Below, piece after piece: positions 16,253-24,112 of a stretch of 64,000 nt of DNA. The stretch is from positions 112,713 through 176,712 of the forward strand of contig CAZQCG010000005.1 of the NCBI GenBank assembly GCA_964592425.1, in the 5' to 3' direction. A model generated the notes under the pieces. The model was given only the letters and a program-made list of their open reading frames with translations. It had not been told where the DNA came from and ran no database searches. Numbering within the stretch: the first letter of the stretch is position 1; the number at the start of each line of letters is the position of its first letter. This DNA comes from Viridilinea sp964592425. Its GTDB lineage: Bacteria > Chloroflexota > Chloroflexia > Chloroflexales > Chloroflexaceae. The position numbers and the translations under genes are program-made.

Positions 16253-17212
16253 ATGAGCACCCTGATCACCTGTGTTGGCGAGGCCCTGATTGACTTTCTG
16301 CCTATCGTTGAAGATCAGCAGACGCCTGGTTTTCGCATGCATGCTGGTGGCTCATTGCTCAACGTTGCGGTGGCGGCGGCCCGGCTTGGTCAACCGGTTG
16401 CCCTGGCTACGCGCCTGGCTGGCGACTTCTTCGGGCGCTTCCTGTACGCCTATGCCCAGGCCGAGGGCATTGATCCGCGCTGGCTGGTGTCTTGCGCAGC
16501 TCCATGTACGCTGGCCTTTGTCGCCGATGAGCATGGCGAGCCAGCTTACTCCTTCTATGATGCCGGGGCCGCCGATAGTCTGTTGAGTCCTGATGATTTG
16601 CCTGAGACGCTGCTGGCAACAACGGCGATCCTGCATTTCGGCTCGATTAGCCTGTTGCGCGGCACGACTCCAGCTGCCGTACTTGATGCCGCCGGGCGCA
16701 TGCAGGGTCGCGGGCTGATCTCACTCGACCCCAACCTGCGCCCCGATCTCGTTCATGATGAGCCAGCCTACCGGACAACCCTTGCCCGCGCTCTGGCCCT
16801 GGCCGACCTGGTCAAGCTGAGTGCGGTCGATCTGGCCTGGCTCGCGCCTGGCCAGCCGCTTGAGGAGGCTGCCGCTGCGTTGCTGGCCCAGGGCCCTGTG
16901 CTGGTTGTGCTGACCCGTGGTGGTGAAGGGCCCCTGGCCCTCTTCAAGACGGCGAGTGGTGTTGAGCGGGTCAGTCTACCGGCCTTTGTGGTTGAAGTGG
17001 CCGATACGATCGGTGCAGGCGATACCTTCAGCGGGGCAATGCTGGCCTGGCTGCTTGAGCATGGGGTGACGAGCCGCGATAAACTGGTCCACCTTGCCCC
17101 GTCCGCATTGCACGATCTGCTGCGGTTTGCGGCGGCAGCGGCGGCGATTACCTGTAGCCGACCAGCGGCCAACCCGCCGCGGCGGGCCGAACTTGCCGCC
17201 TTCCTGGCTTGA
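16253..17212 (+). CDS. PfkB-family carbohydrate kinase (fructokinase-like)
   Basis: 319 residues, cytoplasmic. The N-terminal motif CVGEALIDFLP and GGSLLNVAVAAARLG, and the C-terminal PfkB signature DTIGAGDTFSGAML with the catalytic Asp, place it in the ribokinase/PfkB superfamily. The N-terminus is most like fructokinases, but adenosine, 2-keto-3-deoxygluconate and ribose kinases share the fold. Start chosen for the AGGAGGGAG upstream. It runs straight into phoU (11-base gap), though no functional link is evident. Confidence 0.88.
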   Translation: MSTLITCVGEALIDFLPIVEDQQTPGFRMHAGGSLLNVAVAAARLGQPVALATRLAGDFFGRFLYAYAQAEGIDPRWLVSCAAPCTLAFVADEHGEPAYSFYDAGAADSLLSPDDLPETLLATTAILHFGSISLLRGTTPAAVLDAAGRMQGRGLISLDPNLRPDLVHDEPAYRTTLARALALADLVKLSAVDLAWLAPGQPLEEAAAALLAQGPVLVVLTRGGEGPLALFKTASGVERVSLPAFVVEVADTIGAGDTFSGAMLAWLLEHGVTSRDKLVHLAPSALHDLLRFAAAAAAITCSRPAANPPRRAELAAFLA

Positions 17213-17223
17213 AGGAGGTGCGT

Positions 17224-17874
17224 GTGCGTGAGCATTTTGATACTGAGTTGGCTCTGTTGCAACAGCAGTTGCATGATCTGGGCAAGTTGGTGCTGACCGC
17301 GATTGACCGCACCCTGGATTGCCTGGCCCGCCAGGATTATGACTTGGCTGCCTGTGTGGTCAATGATGATACCCTGATCAATGCTGCCCAGCGCCAGCTT
17401 GAAGATCGGGCCGTCAAGCTGATTGCTCTGCAACAGCCGGTTGCCCGTGACCTGCGCAAGATCGTGGTGACGATCGCTGCCGGGAGTGAGCTTGAGCGCA
17501 TCGGCGACTATGCTCGTGGCATCGCCCGGCTGATCCTGCGCCCTGACGCCGAAGCCTCCCTTACAACCAGCCCTGACCTGCTGCAACTCGGCCAGGCTGC
17601 CCAGGGTATGTTCGAGCACGCCCTGGCGGCGCTAGTGACAGCCGATGAAGCAGCCGCCCGTGCCATTGTCACCGAAGAGGAGCAGATCGACGAAAGCTAC
17701 CGCCAGATCAGGGCCACTCTGATCGCCCACTTACCTGGCCACCCCACTCCTGCGCGCCATATTGATCTGCTCTTTATTGCTCACAACTTCGAGCGTATTG
17801 CTGACCGCTCTACCAACCTGGCTGAGCGGGTTATCTATGGGGTCAGCGCTGCGTCGGTTGACCTGAATAGCTAG
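17224..17874 (+). CDS. phoU: PhoU-family phosphate signalling protein (copy 1)
   Basis: 216 residues, two three-helix PhoU repeats. The metal-binding E-x-x-x-D motifs are present in each repeat (ELERIGDYARGI and NFERIADRSTNLAE). PhoU links phosphate uptake by PstSCAB to the PhoR/PhoB sensor system and restrains uptake. The start is GTG with AAGGAGG six bases upstream. No pst or phoB/phoR gene lies in the window, which is unusual; a second paralogue starts 1.3 kb downstream. Confidence 0.92.
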   Translation: MREHFDTELALLQQQLHDLGKLVLTAIDRTLDCLARQDYDLAACVVNDDTLINAAQRQLEDRAVKLIALQQPVARDLRKIVVTIAAGSELERIGDYARGIARLILRPDAEASLTTSPDLLQLGQAAQGMFEHALAALVTADEAAARAIVTEEEQIDESYRQIRATLIAHLPGHPTPARHIDLLFIAHNFERIADRSTNLAERVIYGVSAASVDLNS

Positions 17875-18032
17875 AGCGCTTCGCGCTGGGGTTGGGGGTT
17901 AGGGGATGGGGCTCGACTCGTCTGGCGCCGTCCACGACGCGTAGGTCGGCTCAACCTTTCTAAGAACCATTGGAGTACACGCAGGGCGCAGCGCCGCTCG
18001 TTCCTCGCTCTGGTGCCGAGCACAGCAAGTCA

Positions 18033-19166
18033 CTAGGCTCTGACAACACTTTCATAAATCCGCAGCGTCTCAAGCGCCGTGCGGCGCCAGGAGAAGTCAC
18101 GTGCTCGCCGTTGGCCACGCCGGCTCAACTCGTCGCGCAGGCCGGGATTGCGCAGCAGCTGTGCCAGACCTGCGGCCATCTCGATCACATTGAAGGGGTC
18201 AACCGTCAGAGCAGCCTCGCCAACCACTTCGGGCAGACTTGAGGCATAGGCACAGAGCACGGGGGTGCCGCATGCCATCGCTTCGAGGGGTGGCAGGCCG
18301 AAGCCCTCATAGTAGGAGGGGAAGGCGAAGACGGTTGCCCCACTGTAGAGGGCTGGTAGGTCGGCGTCGGCGACGTTGGCCAGCCAGCGCACGCGCTGGG
18401 CCAGGCCGCGCTCGGCGATGAAGCGGTGCAGGTCGGGCTGGGGGCTAGCCTGGTGGCCTGCCAGCACCAGGGCTGTCTCGCCCGCGGCACCCACCTCGAT
18501 CACCCGCTCCCAGGCGCGCAGCAGGCGCTCGAGGTTCTTGTGTGGCTTGTTCGAGCCAAGGTAGAGCACGTAGGAGCTGGGCAAGGCATAGTGCGCCCGC
18601 ATAGCGGTCACCACCGCGGGCGGCTGTGGTGCGAAGCGGCGCTCGGCGGCGAGCGGTGTGACGGCCAACCGGCCTGGTGCCAGTTGGTAGACATGGTTCA
18701 GATCGGCGCGGGCACTCTCCGAGATGGTAATCAGCGCTGTCGCCGTGTGTACTGCCATGTTCATTGCTGCACGGTAGAAGATGCGCCCGCGCCACGAGAG
18801 CAGGCGCGGAAAACGCCAGCCGATCAGATCGTAGACTGTCACCACTGAGGGGCAGGGCAGCCCCAGATAGGGCCGCACATAGTAGGGTGAGTGGAGCAGG
18901 TCGAGCTGCAGGCGACGGGCCAGCAGGGGCAGGGTTACATGCTGGGCCGGGCCAAAAGGCCCTGCCGTCACCGGTACCAGTTCAACCCCCGGCAGATGCC
19001 CTAGCGCCTCCAGGTCATAACGTCCCCCAGCCTTCCCCCGCTCCACAAGCAGCAGCAGCGTATGGCCAAGTTGCAACTCGGCCAGGCCACGCGCCAGGCC
19101 GACGATATAGCGCCCGATGCCGGGGAAATGGTCACTTGTATAACGGGCATCAAGGCCAATGCGCAT
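18033..19166 (-). CDS. Glycosyltransferase family 4
   Basis: 377 residues, GT-B fold. The acceptor half starts with MRIGLDARYT and GIGRYIVGLARGL. The donor half has LYLGSNKPHKNLERLL and the EX7E region EGFGLPPLEAMACGTPVL. Such enzymes use a nucleotide-sugar to extend polysaccharides or glycolipids at the cytoplasmic face. The start ATG 19166 has GGGAG upstream; an in-frame ATG at 19202 is rejected because it precedes the family's normal N-terminus. It is divergent from the second phoU with only 37 bases between starts. Confidence 0.92.
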   Translation of the reverse strand: MRIGLDARYTSDHFPGIGRYIVGLARGLAELQLGHTLLLLVERGKAGGRYDLEALGHLPGVELVPVTAGPFGPAQHVTLPLLARRLQLDLLHSPYYVRPYLGLPCPSVVTVYDLIGWRFPRLLSWRGRIFYRAAMNMAVHTATALITISESARADLNHVYQLAPGRLAVTPLAAERRFAPQPPAVVTAMRAHYALPSSYVLYLGSNKPHKNLERLLRAWERVIEVGAAGETALVLAGHQASPQPDLHRFIAERGLAQRVRWLANVADADLPALYSGATVFAFPSYYEGFGLPPLEAMACGTPVLCAYASSLPEVVGEAALTVDPFNVIEMAAGLAQLLRNPGLRDELSRRGQRRARDFSWRRTALETLRIYESVVRA

Positions 19167-19187
19167 GATCAACTCCCAAGGGCATGG

Positions 19188-19193
19188 TATAGT
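19188..19193 (+). promoter_or_regulatory. -10 element directly before the second phoU
   Basis: TGG-TATAGT, an extended -10, ends only ten bases before the ATG at 19204. Transcription would begin about three to five bases before the start codon, giving a nearly leaderless mRNA. Confidence 0.4.
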
Positions 19194-19203
19194 TGGGGGC
19201 ACT

Positions 19204-19854
19204 ATGGTTGGTTTGCGTGAAAACTATCGTCACGAGTTGAGCGAGTTGCAGCGCGAGTTGCTCGCCCTGGGGCAACTCTGTGATCATGCTGTGCGTCGGG
19301 CGATGTGGGCGCTGCGCCAGGGTGCCGTGGGCGAGGCCCGCGCCATCGTTGCCGATGATGGGCAGATCGATGCAGCGGCGGCAGCCCTCAGTCGGCATGC
19401 CACCCGTGTGATCGCCACCCAGGCGCCGGTGGCTGGTGACCTGCGCTTGATCAGTGCGATCATCCAATCGGCTGACGAGTTGGAACGGATCGGTGATTAT
19501 GCCGAAGGCATCGCCAAGGTGGTACTGCGCCTTAACGGCACCCCGCCCGGCGGTGTGCCGGCCATCCTGCTTACGATGGCCGACGAGGCGCGGGCGATGC
19601 TCCAGCGGGCCCTTGCCGCGCTTGTTGCGCGTGACCCGTCGGTCGGTGCCGATCTGCAGCGCCAGGATGACCAGCTGGATGCTGGCTATGAGCGCCTGCT
19701 GGCTGAGGTGACGGCAGTGATGCAGGAGGATGCGGCGATGGTGCCGACGGGTACCTACCTGCTCTGGGTTGGTCATAACCTCGAACGGATCGGCGACCGG
19801 GCGACCAACATCGGCGAGTGTGTCGCCTTTATCGTTCATGGCGAGGGCCATTAA
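19204..19854 (+). CDS. phoU: PhoU-family phosphate signalling protein (copy 2)
   Basis: 216 residues, same length and two-repeat layout as the gene at 17224, with motifs ELERIGDYAEGI and NLERIGDRATNIGE. The two copies differ widely in sequence outside these motifs, so the duplication is old. An in-frame start at 19159 would overlap the divergent gene; ATG 19204 begins at the family's N-terminus. It overlaps the convergent reductase gene by four bases. Confidence 0.92.
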   Translation: MVGLRENYRHELSELQRELLALGQLCDHAVRRAMWALRQGAVGEARAIVADDGQIDAAAAALSRHATRVIATQAPVAGDLRLISAIIQSADELERIGDYAEGIAKVVLRLNGTPPGGVPAILLTMADEARAMLQRALAALVARDPSVGADLQRQDDQLDAGYERLLAEVTAVMQEDAAMVPTGTYLLWVGHNLERIGDRATNIGECVAFIVHGEGH

Positions 19855-20723
19855 GCCGCTGCCGGGTCGTCTCGGCCGAGGGCTGCCAGCACTTCACGCA
19901 CGCCGCGCACGGGGCTGCGCAGCAAGGCGCTGGCTCTGCGGCTGTCGAGAGTGCAGTTACGCGGGCGTGGTTGGCCACTCTCTGCACTAAGGCCAGCAGG
20001 GAGTTGCGCCGGGTCACGGCCCCAGGCGCGGGCAATCAGCATGCCGAAGGCATTGCGGCTCAGGCGCTCGGGGCCGGCCAGGTTCAACACCCCGGCATAA
20101 GGGGTGGCGACCAGCTCGATCAGCGCGGCGGCCAGATCCTCGACATAGATCGGGCAACGATACTCGTCAGTGAAGAGGCGCGCTGCAACCCTTCCATCGG
20201 CGATATCAAGGGTAAACTGCGAGATCTTGTCGATCGGTGCAAAGCCATAGATCAGCGAGGTGCGCACCAGGGCTGCGCCTGGTGCCGCCGCAGCCACCAG
20301 CGCCTCGGCACAGGCCTTTGCCCGCCCATAGTCGGTGATCGGCGCGGGTGGATCAGTTTCGGTGTAGGGATCGCTACGCTCGCCGTCAAAGATCACATCA
20401 CTGGAGAGATGCACCAGGCGTGCGCCGACGGCGGTCGCCGCCCGGGCCACATGGGCGGCACCTTCGGCAGTGGTTGCCAGCAGATCCGGGCCACTCTGCA
20501 CAAAGGCGGTGTGGATGACCGATTGTGGACGTAGCGCTGCAAAAGCCGCGCTGACCGCCGCAGCATCACGGATATCCAGCTGCAGCCAGGTGACCTGCGA
20601 TGGCTCAGGTAGGGGCTGGCGTGTGTAAGCGGTCGCCGTCACCGCGTAGCCAGCCTGCAGGCCGTGGCGCAGCAGGGCCATGCCCAGGTAGCCCATGCCG
20701 CCGGTGATCAGTAGCCGGCTCAT
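19851..20723 (-). CDS. RmlD-like NAD(P)-dependent sugar epimerase/reductase
   Basis: 290 residues, extended SDR fold. The nucleotide-binding motif GGMGYLGMA is at the N-terminus, and the catalytic YxxxK is DYGRAKACAE. The AALIELVATPYAGVLNLAGPE region is typical of dTDP-4-dehydrorhamnose reductase (RmlD) proteins. The substrate is unproven: no other rhamnose genes are near. It overlaps rnc by four bases (ATGA), third gene of fabF-rnc-this. Confidence 0.85.
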   Translation of the reverse strand: MSRLLITGGMGYLGMALLRHGLQAGYAVTATAYTRQPLPEPSQVTWLQLDIRDAAAVSAAFAALRPQSVIHTAFVQSGPDLLATTAEGAAHVARAATAVGARLVHLSSDVIFDGERSDPYTETDPPAPITDYGRAKACAEALVAAAAPGAALVRTSLIYGFAPIDKISQFTLDIADGRVAARLFTDEYRCPIYVEDLAAALIELVATPYAGVLNLAGPERLSRNAFGMLIARAWGRDPAQLPAGLSAESGQPRPRNCTLDSRRASALLRSPVRGVREVLAALGRDDPAAA

Positions 20724-21424
20724 GGCGCGGCCTGCGTCGTCTTGAGGGTCGCCAGGGCCATCCGCGCCGCCTCGCGGGCGGCTGCCTGCTTGCTTGGCCC
20801 GCTGCCTGTACCCAGGCTCTGCGTCCCCATCAGCACCTCCACCGTAAAGATGCGGGCATGGTCAGGGCCGCCCACCGCAATCGTCTGGTAGATCGGTGTC
20901 TGGGCGAAGCGCGCCTGCATTTCGACCTGCAGGCGCGTGCGGTAATCAGCCTCAACCTGACCGCTCTGGATAGCCGCGATGCGTTGGCTGAAGAAGGGTA
21001 GTACAAAATTGCGGGCTGCCTCCAGACCCTGATCCAGGTAGATCGCCGCCAGCAGCGCCTCGAAGAGATCGGCCAGCAGCGCGGCCCGGTTGCGGGCGCT
21101 GGGCGTATCTTCACCCCGACTGATGCGAATATGCTCACCCAGATCCAGACTACGGGCAAACTCGGCCAGCGTGGTCGTCTTGACCATGTCGGCGCGCAGA
21201 TTCGTCAACTCACCCTCGCTCAAGGCTGGAAAGTGCTCATAGAGCCAGGCCGCACTGATCAGGCCCAGCACCGCATCGCCCAGGAATTCGAGACGGGCGT
21301 TGGAACTGAGTCCCTCGGCGCGTTCAGGGTGCTCGTGCAGAAACGAGGGATGCACAAAGGCACTCTGCAGCAGCCGCTGATCCTGAAAGGTCACGCCGAT
21401 CAACTTTTCAAGCGGACTGGCCAT
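20720..21424 (-). CDS. rnc: Ribonuclease III
   Basis: 234 residues. The RNase III signature NARLEFLGDAVLGL carries the catalytic Glu and Asp, and the second acidic site lies in LFEALLAAIYLDQG. A double-stranded-RNA-binding domain ends the protein (about residues 155-230). It processes rRNA precursors and structured mRNAs. Its ATG shares a base with the fabF stop (TAATG), so translation is coupled; fabF-rnc is a frequent gene pair in bacteria. Confidence 0.96.
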   Translation of the reverse strand: MASPLEKLIGVTFQDQRLLQSAFVHPSFLHEHPERAEGLSSNARLEFLGDAVLGLISAAWLYEHFPALSEGELTNLRADMVKTTTLAEFARSLDLGEHIRISRGEDTPSARNRAALLADLFEALLAAIYLDQGLEAARNFVLPFFSQRIAAIQSGQVEADYRTRLQVEMQARFAQTPIYQTIAVGGPDHARIFTVEVLMGTQSLGTGSGPSKQAAAREAARMALATLKTTQAAP

Positions 21425-22662
21425 TAACTGTACCGGCGGAAGACCACGCAGACATTATGGCCACCAAAGCCAAAGGAGTTGCTCATGGCCACATCAACCT
21501 GGGCCGGGCGCGGGGTATTGGGCACATAGTCCAGGTCACAGGCCGGGTCGGGTGTCTGCAGGTTGATCGTGGCGGGCAGCAGGTTGTGCTGGATCGCCAG
21601 CAGGCTAACGACGGCCTCGAGTGCTCCAGCGGCACCGAGCAGGTGGCCGAACTGCGACTTACTAGCGCTGACGGGTGGGGCTGCCCCGCGCTCACCAAAG
21701 ACCTGCTTGATCGCCGCCGTCTCGACCGGATCGCCAGCTGGCGTACTGGTCGCGTGGGCGTTGATATAGTCTACCTCTGTGGGGTTAAGCCCGGCGCGGC
21801 GCAGGGCCAGGCGGATGGCGCGGGCGACACCTTCGCCGTCTTCGGAGAGGTTGGAGATATGGAAAGCATCGGAGGTGGCGGCATAGCCGACGATTTCGGC
21901 GATGATTGGTGCGCCACGAGCCAGGGCATGCTCCAGATCTTCCAGGATGAGTACGGCTGCGCCTTCGCCCATCACAAAACCATCGCGGGTGCCATCGAAG
22001 GGGCGTGAGGCGGTGGCCGCGTTCTCGTTGTTGGTCGAGAGGGCGCGCATGGCGTTGAAGCCAGCAATGCCGATGGGCGTAATGCTGGCCTCGCTGCCAC
22101 CAGCGATCATCGCTCGCGCCCAGCCGCGCCGAATAGTTTCGACAGCTTCACCAATAGCGTGGGACGAACTGGCGCAGGCCGAGGTGGCACAGTAGCTTGG
22201 TCCGCGGGCACCGGTGCTGATCGAGACCTGGCCAGCAGCCAGATTGGTGATCATCGCGGGGATGAGGAAGGGACTGATCCGCCCCGGCCCACGCTTGTGC
22301 AAGATCTCGATCTGCTCGCTAAGCGTGGCAATGCCGCCAATTCCGCTGGAGAAAAAGACCCCAATCTCGTCGCGGTTTTCCGGTGTAATGAGCAACTCTG
22401 ACGTGCGCAGGGCCTCGCCGGTGGCGGCCACGGCCAGTTGCACAAAGCGGTCGGTGCGCCGCGCCTCTTTGCGATCCATATAGTGAGCGGGGTCAAAGCC
22501 TTTGACCTCGGCTGCAAAGCGTGTCTCGAAGGCTGCAGCGTCAAAGAGGGTGATCGGCCCAACGCCGCTGCGCGCCTCAACAATGCTTTGCCATAGCTCA
22601 GGTACACTCAGGCCGAGCGGGCTGAGCACACCCATCCCGGTTACGACGACACGTCGCTCCAT
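21424..22662 (-). CDS. fabF: 3-oxoacyl-[acyl-carrier-protein] synthase II
   Basis: 412 residues, condensing enzyme of fatty-acid elongation. It starts ERRVVVTGMGVLSPLG, has the catalytic Cys in TSACASSSHA, and the two His residues in NAHATSTPAGD and FGHLLGAAGA. Full family length. First gene of the fabF-rnc-reductase operon, under the leftward extended -10 promoter at 22704-22712. Confidence 0.96.
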   Translation of the reverse strand: MERRVVVTGMGVLSPLGLSVPELWQSIVEARSGVGPITLFDAAAFETRFAAEVKGFDPAHYMDRKEARRTDRFVQLAVAATGEALRTSELLITPENRDEIGVFFSSGIGGIATLSEQIEILHKRGPGRISPFLIPAMITNLAAGQVSISTGARGPSYCATSACASSSHAIGEAVETIRRGWARAMIAGGSEASITPIGIAGFNAMRALSTNNENAATASRPFDGTRDGFVMGEGAAVLILEDLEHALARGAPIIAEIVGYAATSDAFHISNLSEDGEGVARAIRLALRRAGLNPTEVDYINAHATSTPAGDPVETAAIKQVFGERGAAPPVSASKSQFGHLLGAAGALEAVVSLLAIQHNLLPATINLQTPDPACDLDYVPNTPRPAQVDVAMSNSFGFGGHNVCVVFRRYS

Positions 22663-22703
22663 GCACACCTGCTACTTTCTAGGTACCCTGACATCTTCGC
22701 GGG

Positions 22704-22712
22704 ATTATACCA
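22704..22712 (-). promoter_or_regulatory. Extended -10 promoter of the fabF operon
   Basis: TGG-TATAAT on the minus strand, a perfect -10 with the TGn extension, about 42 bases before the fabF start. No clear -35. Confidence 0.6.
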
Positions 22713-22916
22713 CGCAGGCTGAGCGGGACTCTTTCAGGATCCTGCGGGCTGCGCCAATGCGTGCGAGCTGAGCCTGTCGAAGCCCGTGCGAAGACCAGAA
22801 AACGTACTTTACAGACGATTGAGCGCACCCCTCCCCATGATGTGGTATCGTTGTTTGTTATCTGTGCCGCCGATCACCGGCGGCAAGGCCGACCGGCCCT
22901 GGAAGGAGTTGTTGTT

Positions 22917-24104
22917 ATGTTGGATCGAGCGCGGGCGCTTGCGGGTGAGATGGTACGCTTACGACGCGATATCCATGCCCACCCCGAGCTGAGCTTCAAT
23001 GAGCGGCGTACGGCGAATCTGGTGAGTGATATGCTGGGTGAGCTTGGTGGGATCAGTGTGCGCAGTGGGATTGCCAAAACGGGTGTCGTGGGCGAGCTTG
23101 GCCCAGGCAACGGCCCGACGATCGCCATTCGCGCCGATATGGACGCTCTGCCGATCCTCGAAACCACTGGGACAACCTTCGCTTCAACCAATCCGGGCGT
23201 GATGCACGCCTGCGGCCATGACGCTCATACCGCTATGCTGCTTGGTGCAGCGCACCTCCTGCGCGAAGCCTTTGCCGAGCAGGGCCTGCGTGGACGGGTA
23301 CGCCTGCTCTTCCAGCCCTCTGAGGAGGCCTGGGATGCTGAGGGCAAGAGTGGTGGCCTGCGCATGGTTGAAGAGGGAGTAATGGAGGGTGTTGACGCGG
23401 TGATTGCCCTGCATGTCGACTCGACCATGCCCCTGGGCAAAGTGGCCATTCGGCCCGGCTGGGTCTCGGCGGCAGTTGACGATTTTGAGGGCTTCATTCT
23501 TGGCAGCGGTGGCCACGGGGCCGCGCCCCACGAGGGCACCGACCCCATCTTTATGCTCATCCCGGTCTTGACGGCCCTGTATGGAATCAAGGCGCGCCGG
23601 ATCGACCCGGTTGAGCCGACCGTGGTCAGCGTCGGTGTGGTGCAAGGGGGCCAGGCGTCCAACGTGATCCCGAGTGAAGTGCGGCTCCATGGCACACTGC
23701 GCAGCTATAACCCGCAGGTGCGCGAGCAGTTGATCAGTGAGGTCGAGCGGGCCTTTGCCGTTAGCCGGGCCTACGGTGGTGACTACCGCTTGCGGATCGG
23801 GCGTGGCTACCCGGCGGGCTGGAACAATGAGCGTGTGGCTGGCTGGCTCGAACAGGTGGCTGGTGAGTATCTTGGCAGTGCAGCCTTCGACCGCTCGCCC
23901 GCTGGTCTGGGGGCCGAAGACTTCGCCTATATGTGCCAGCAGGCCCCCGGCGCGATGTTGATGCTCGGTGCCGCCATTGATGACGGGGTGATTCGCGCTC
24001 ACCATACGCCGATTTTCGATATTGACGAACGTTGCCTGCCGGTCGGTGCTGCGCTGCTTGCCGACACAGCTGTCCGTTTCCTGCGCGGTGACATGGCTCT
24101 CTAA
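22917..24104 (+). CDS. M20-family amidohydrolase (N-acyl-amino-acid/hippurate hydrolase type)
   Basis: 395 residues, zinc peptidase-like. The metal sites are HACGHDAHT and FQPSEE, the inserted dimerisation domain lies in the middle, and a C-terminal HHTPIFDIDE-type motif is present (AHHTPIFDID). M20D members remove acyl groups from amino acids or cleave amide-linked conjugates. The start ATG 22917 has GGAAGGAG upstream; the open frame extends back to 22761 but that part runs through a repeat-like phrase (CGGGCTTCGACAGGCTCAG type) and is not protein-like. The next gene follows after eight bases. Confidence 0.92.
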   Translation: MLDRARALAGEMVRLRRDIHAHPELSFNERRTANLVSDMLGELGGISVRSGIAKTGVVGELGPGNGPTIAIRADMDALPILETTGTTFASTNPGVMHACGHDAHTAMLLGAAHLLREAFAEQGLRGRVRLLFQPSEEAWDAEGKSGGLRMVEEGVMEGVDAVIALHVDSTMPLGKVAIRPGWVSAAVDDFEGFILGSGGHGAAPHEGTDPIFMLIPVLTALYGIKARRIDPVEPTVVSVGVVQGGQASNVIPSEVRLHGTLRSYNPQVREQLISEVERAFAVSRAYGGDYRLRIGRGYPAGWNNERVAGWLEQVAGEYLGSAAFDRSPAGLGAEDFAYMCQQAPGAMLMLGAAIDDGVIRAHHTPIFDIDERCLPVGAALLADTAVRFLRGDMAL

Positions 24105-24112
24105 CAAGCTCT

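Noticed and set aside
22761..22916. N-terminal extension of the M20 amidohydrolase
   Set aside because: Covers a widespread intergenic repeat phrase (GAGCCTGTCGAAGCCC) and a non-protein-like stretch; the strong ribosome site is at 22917.
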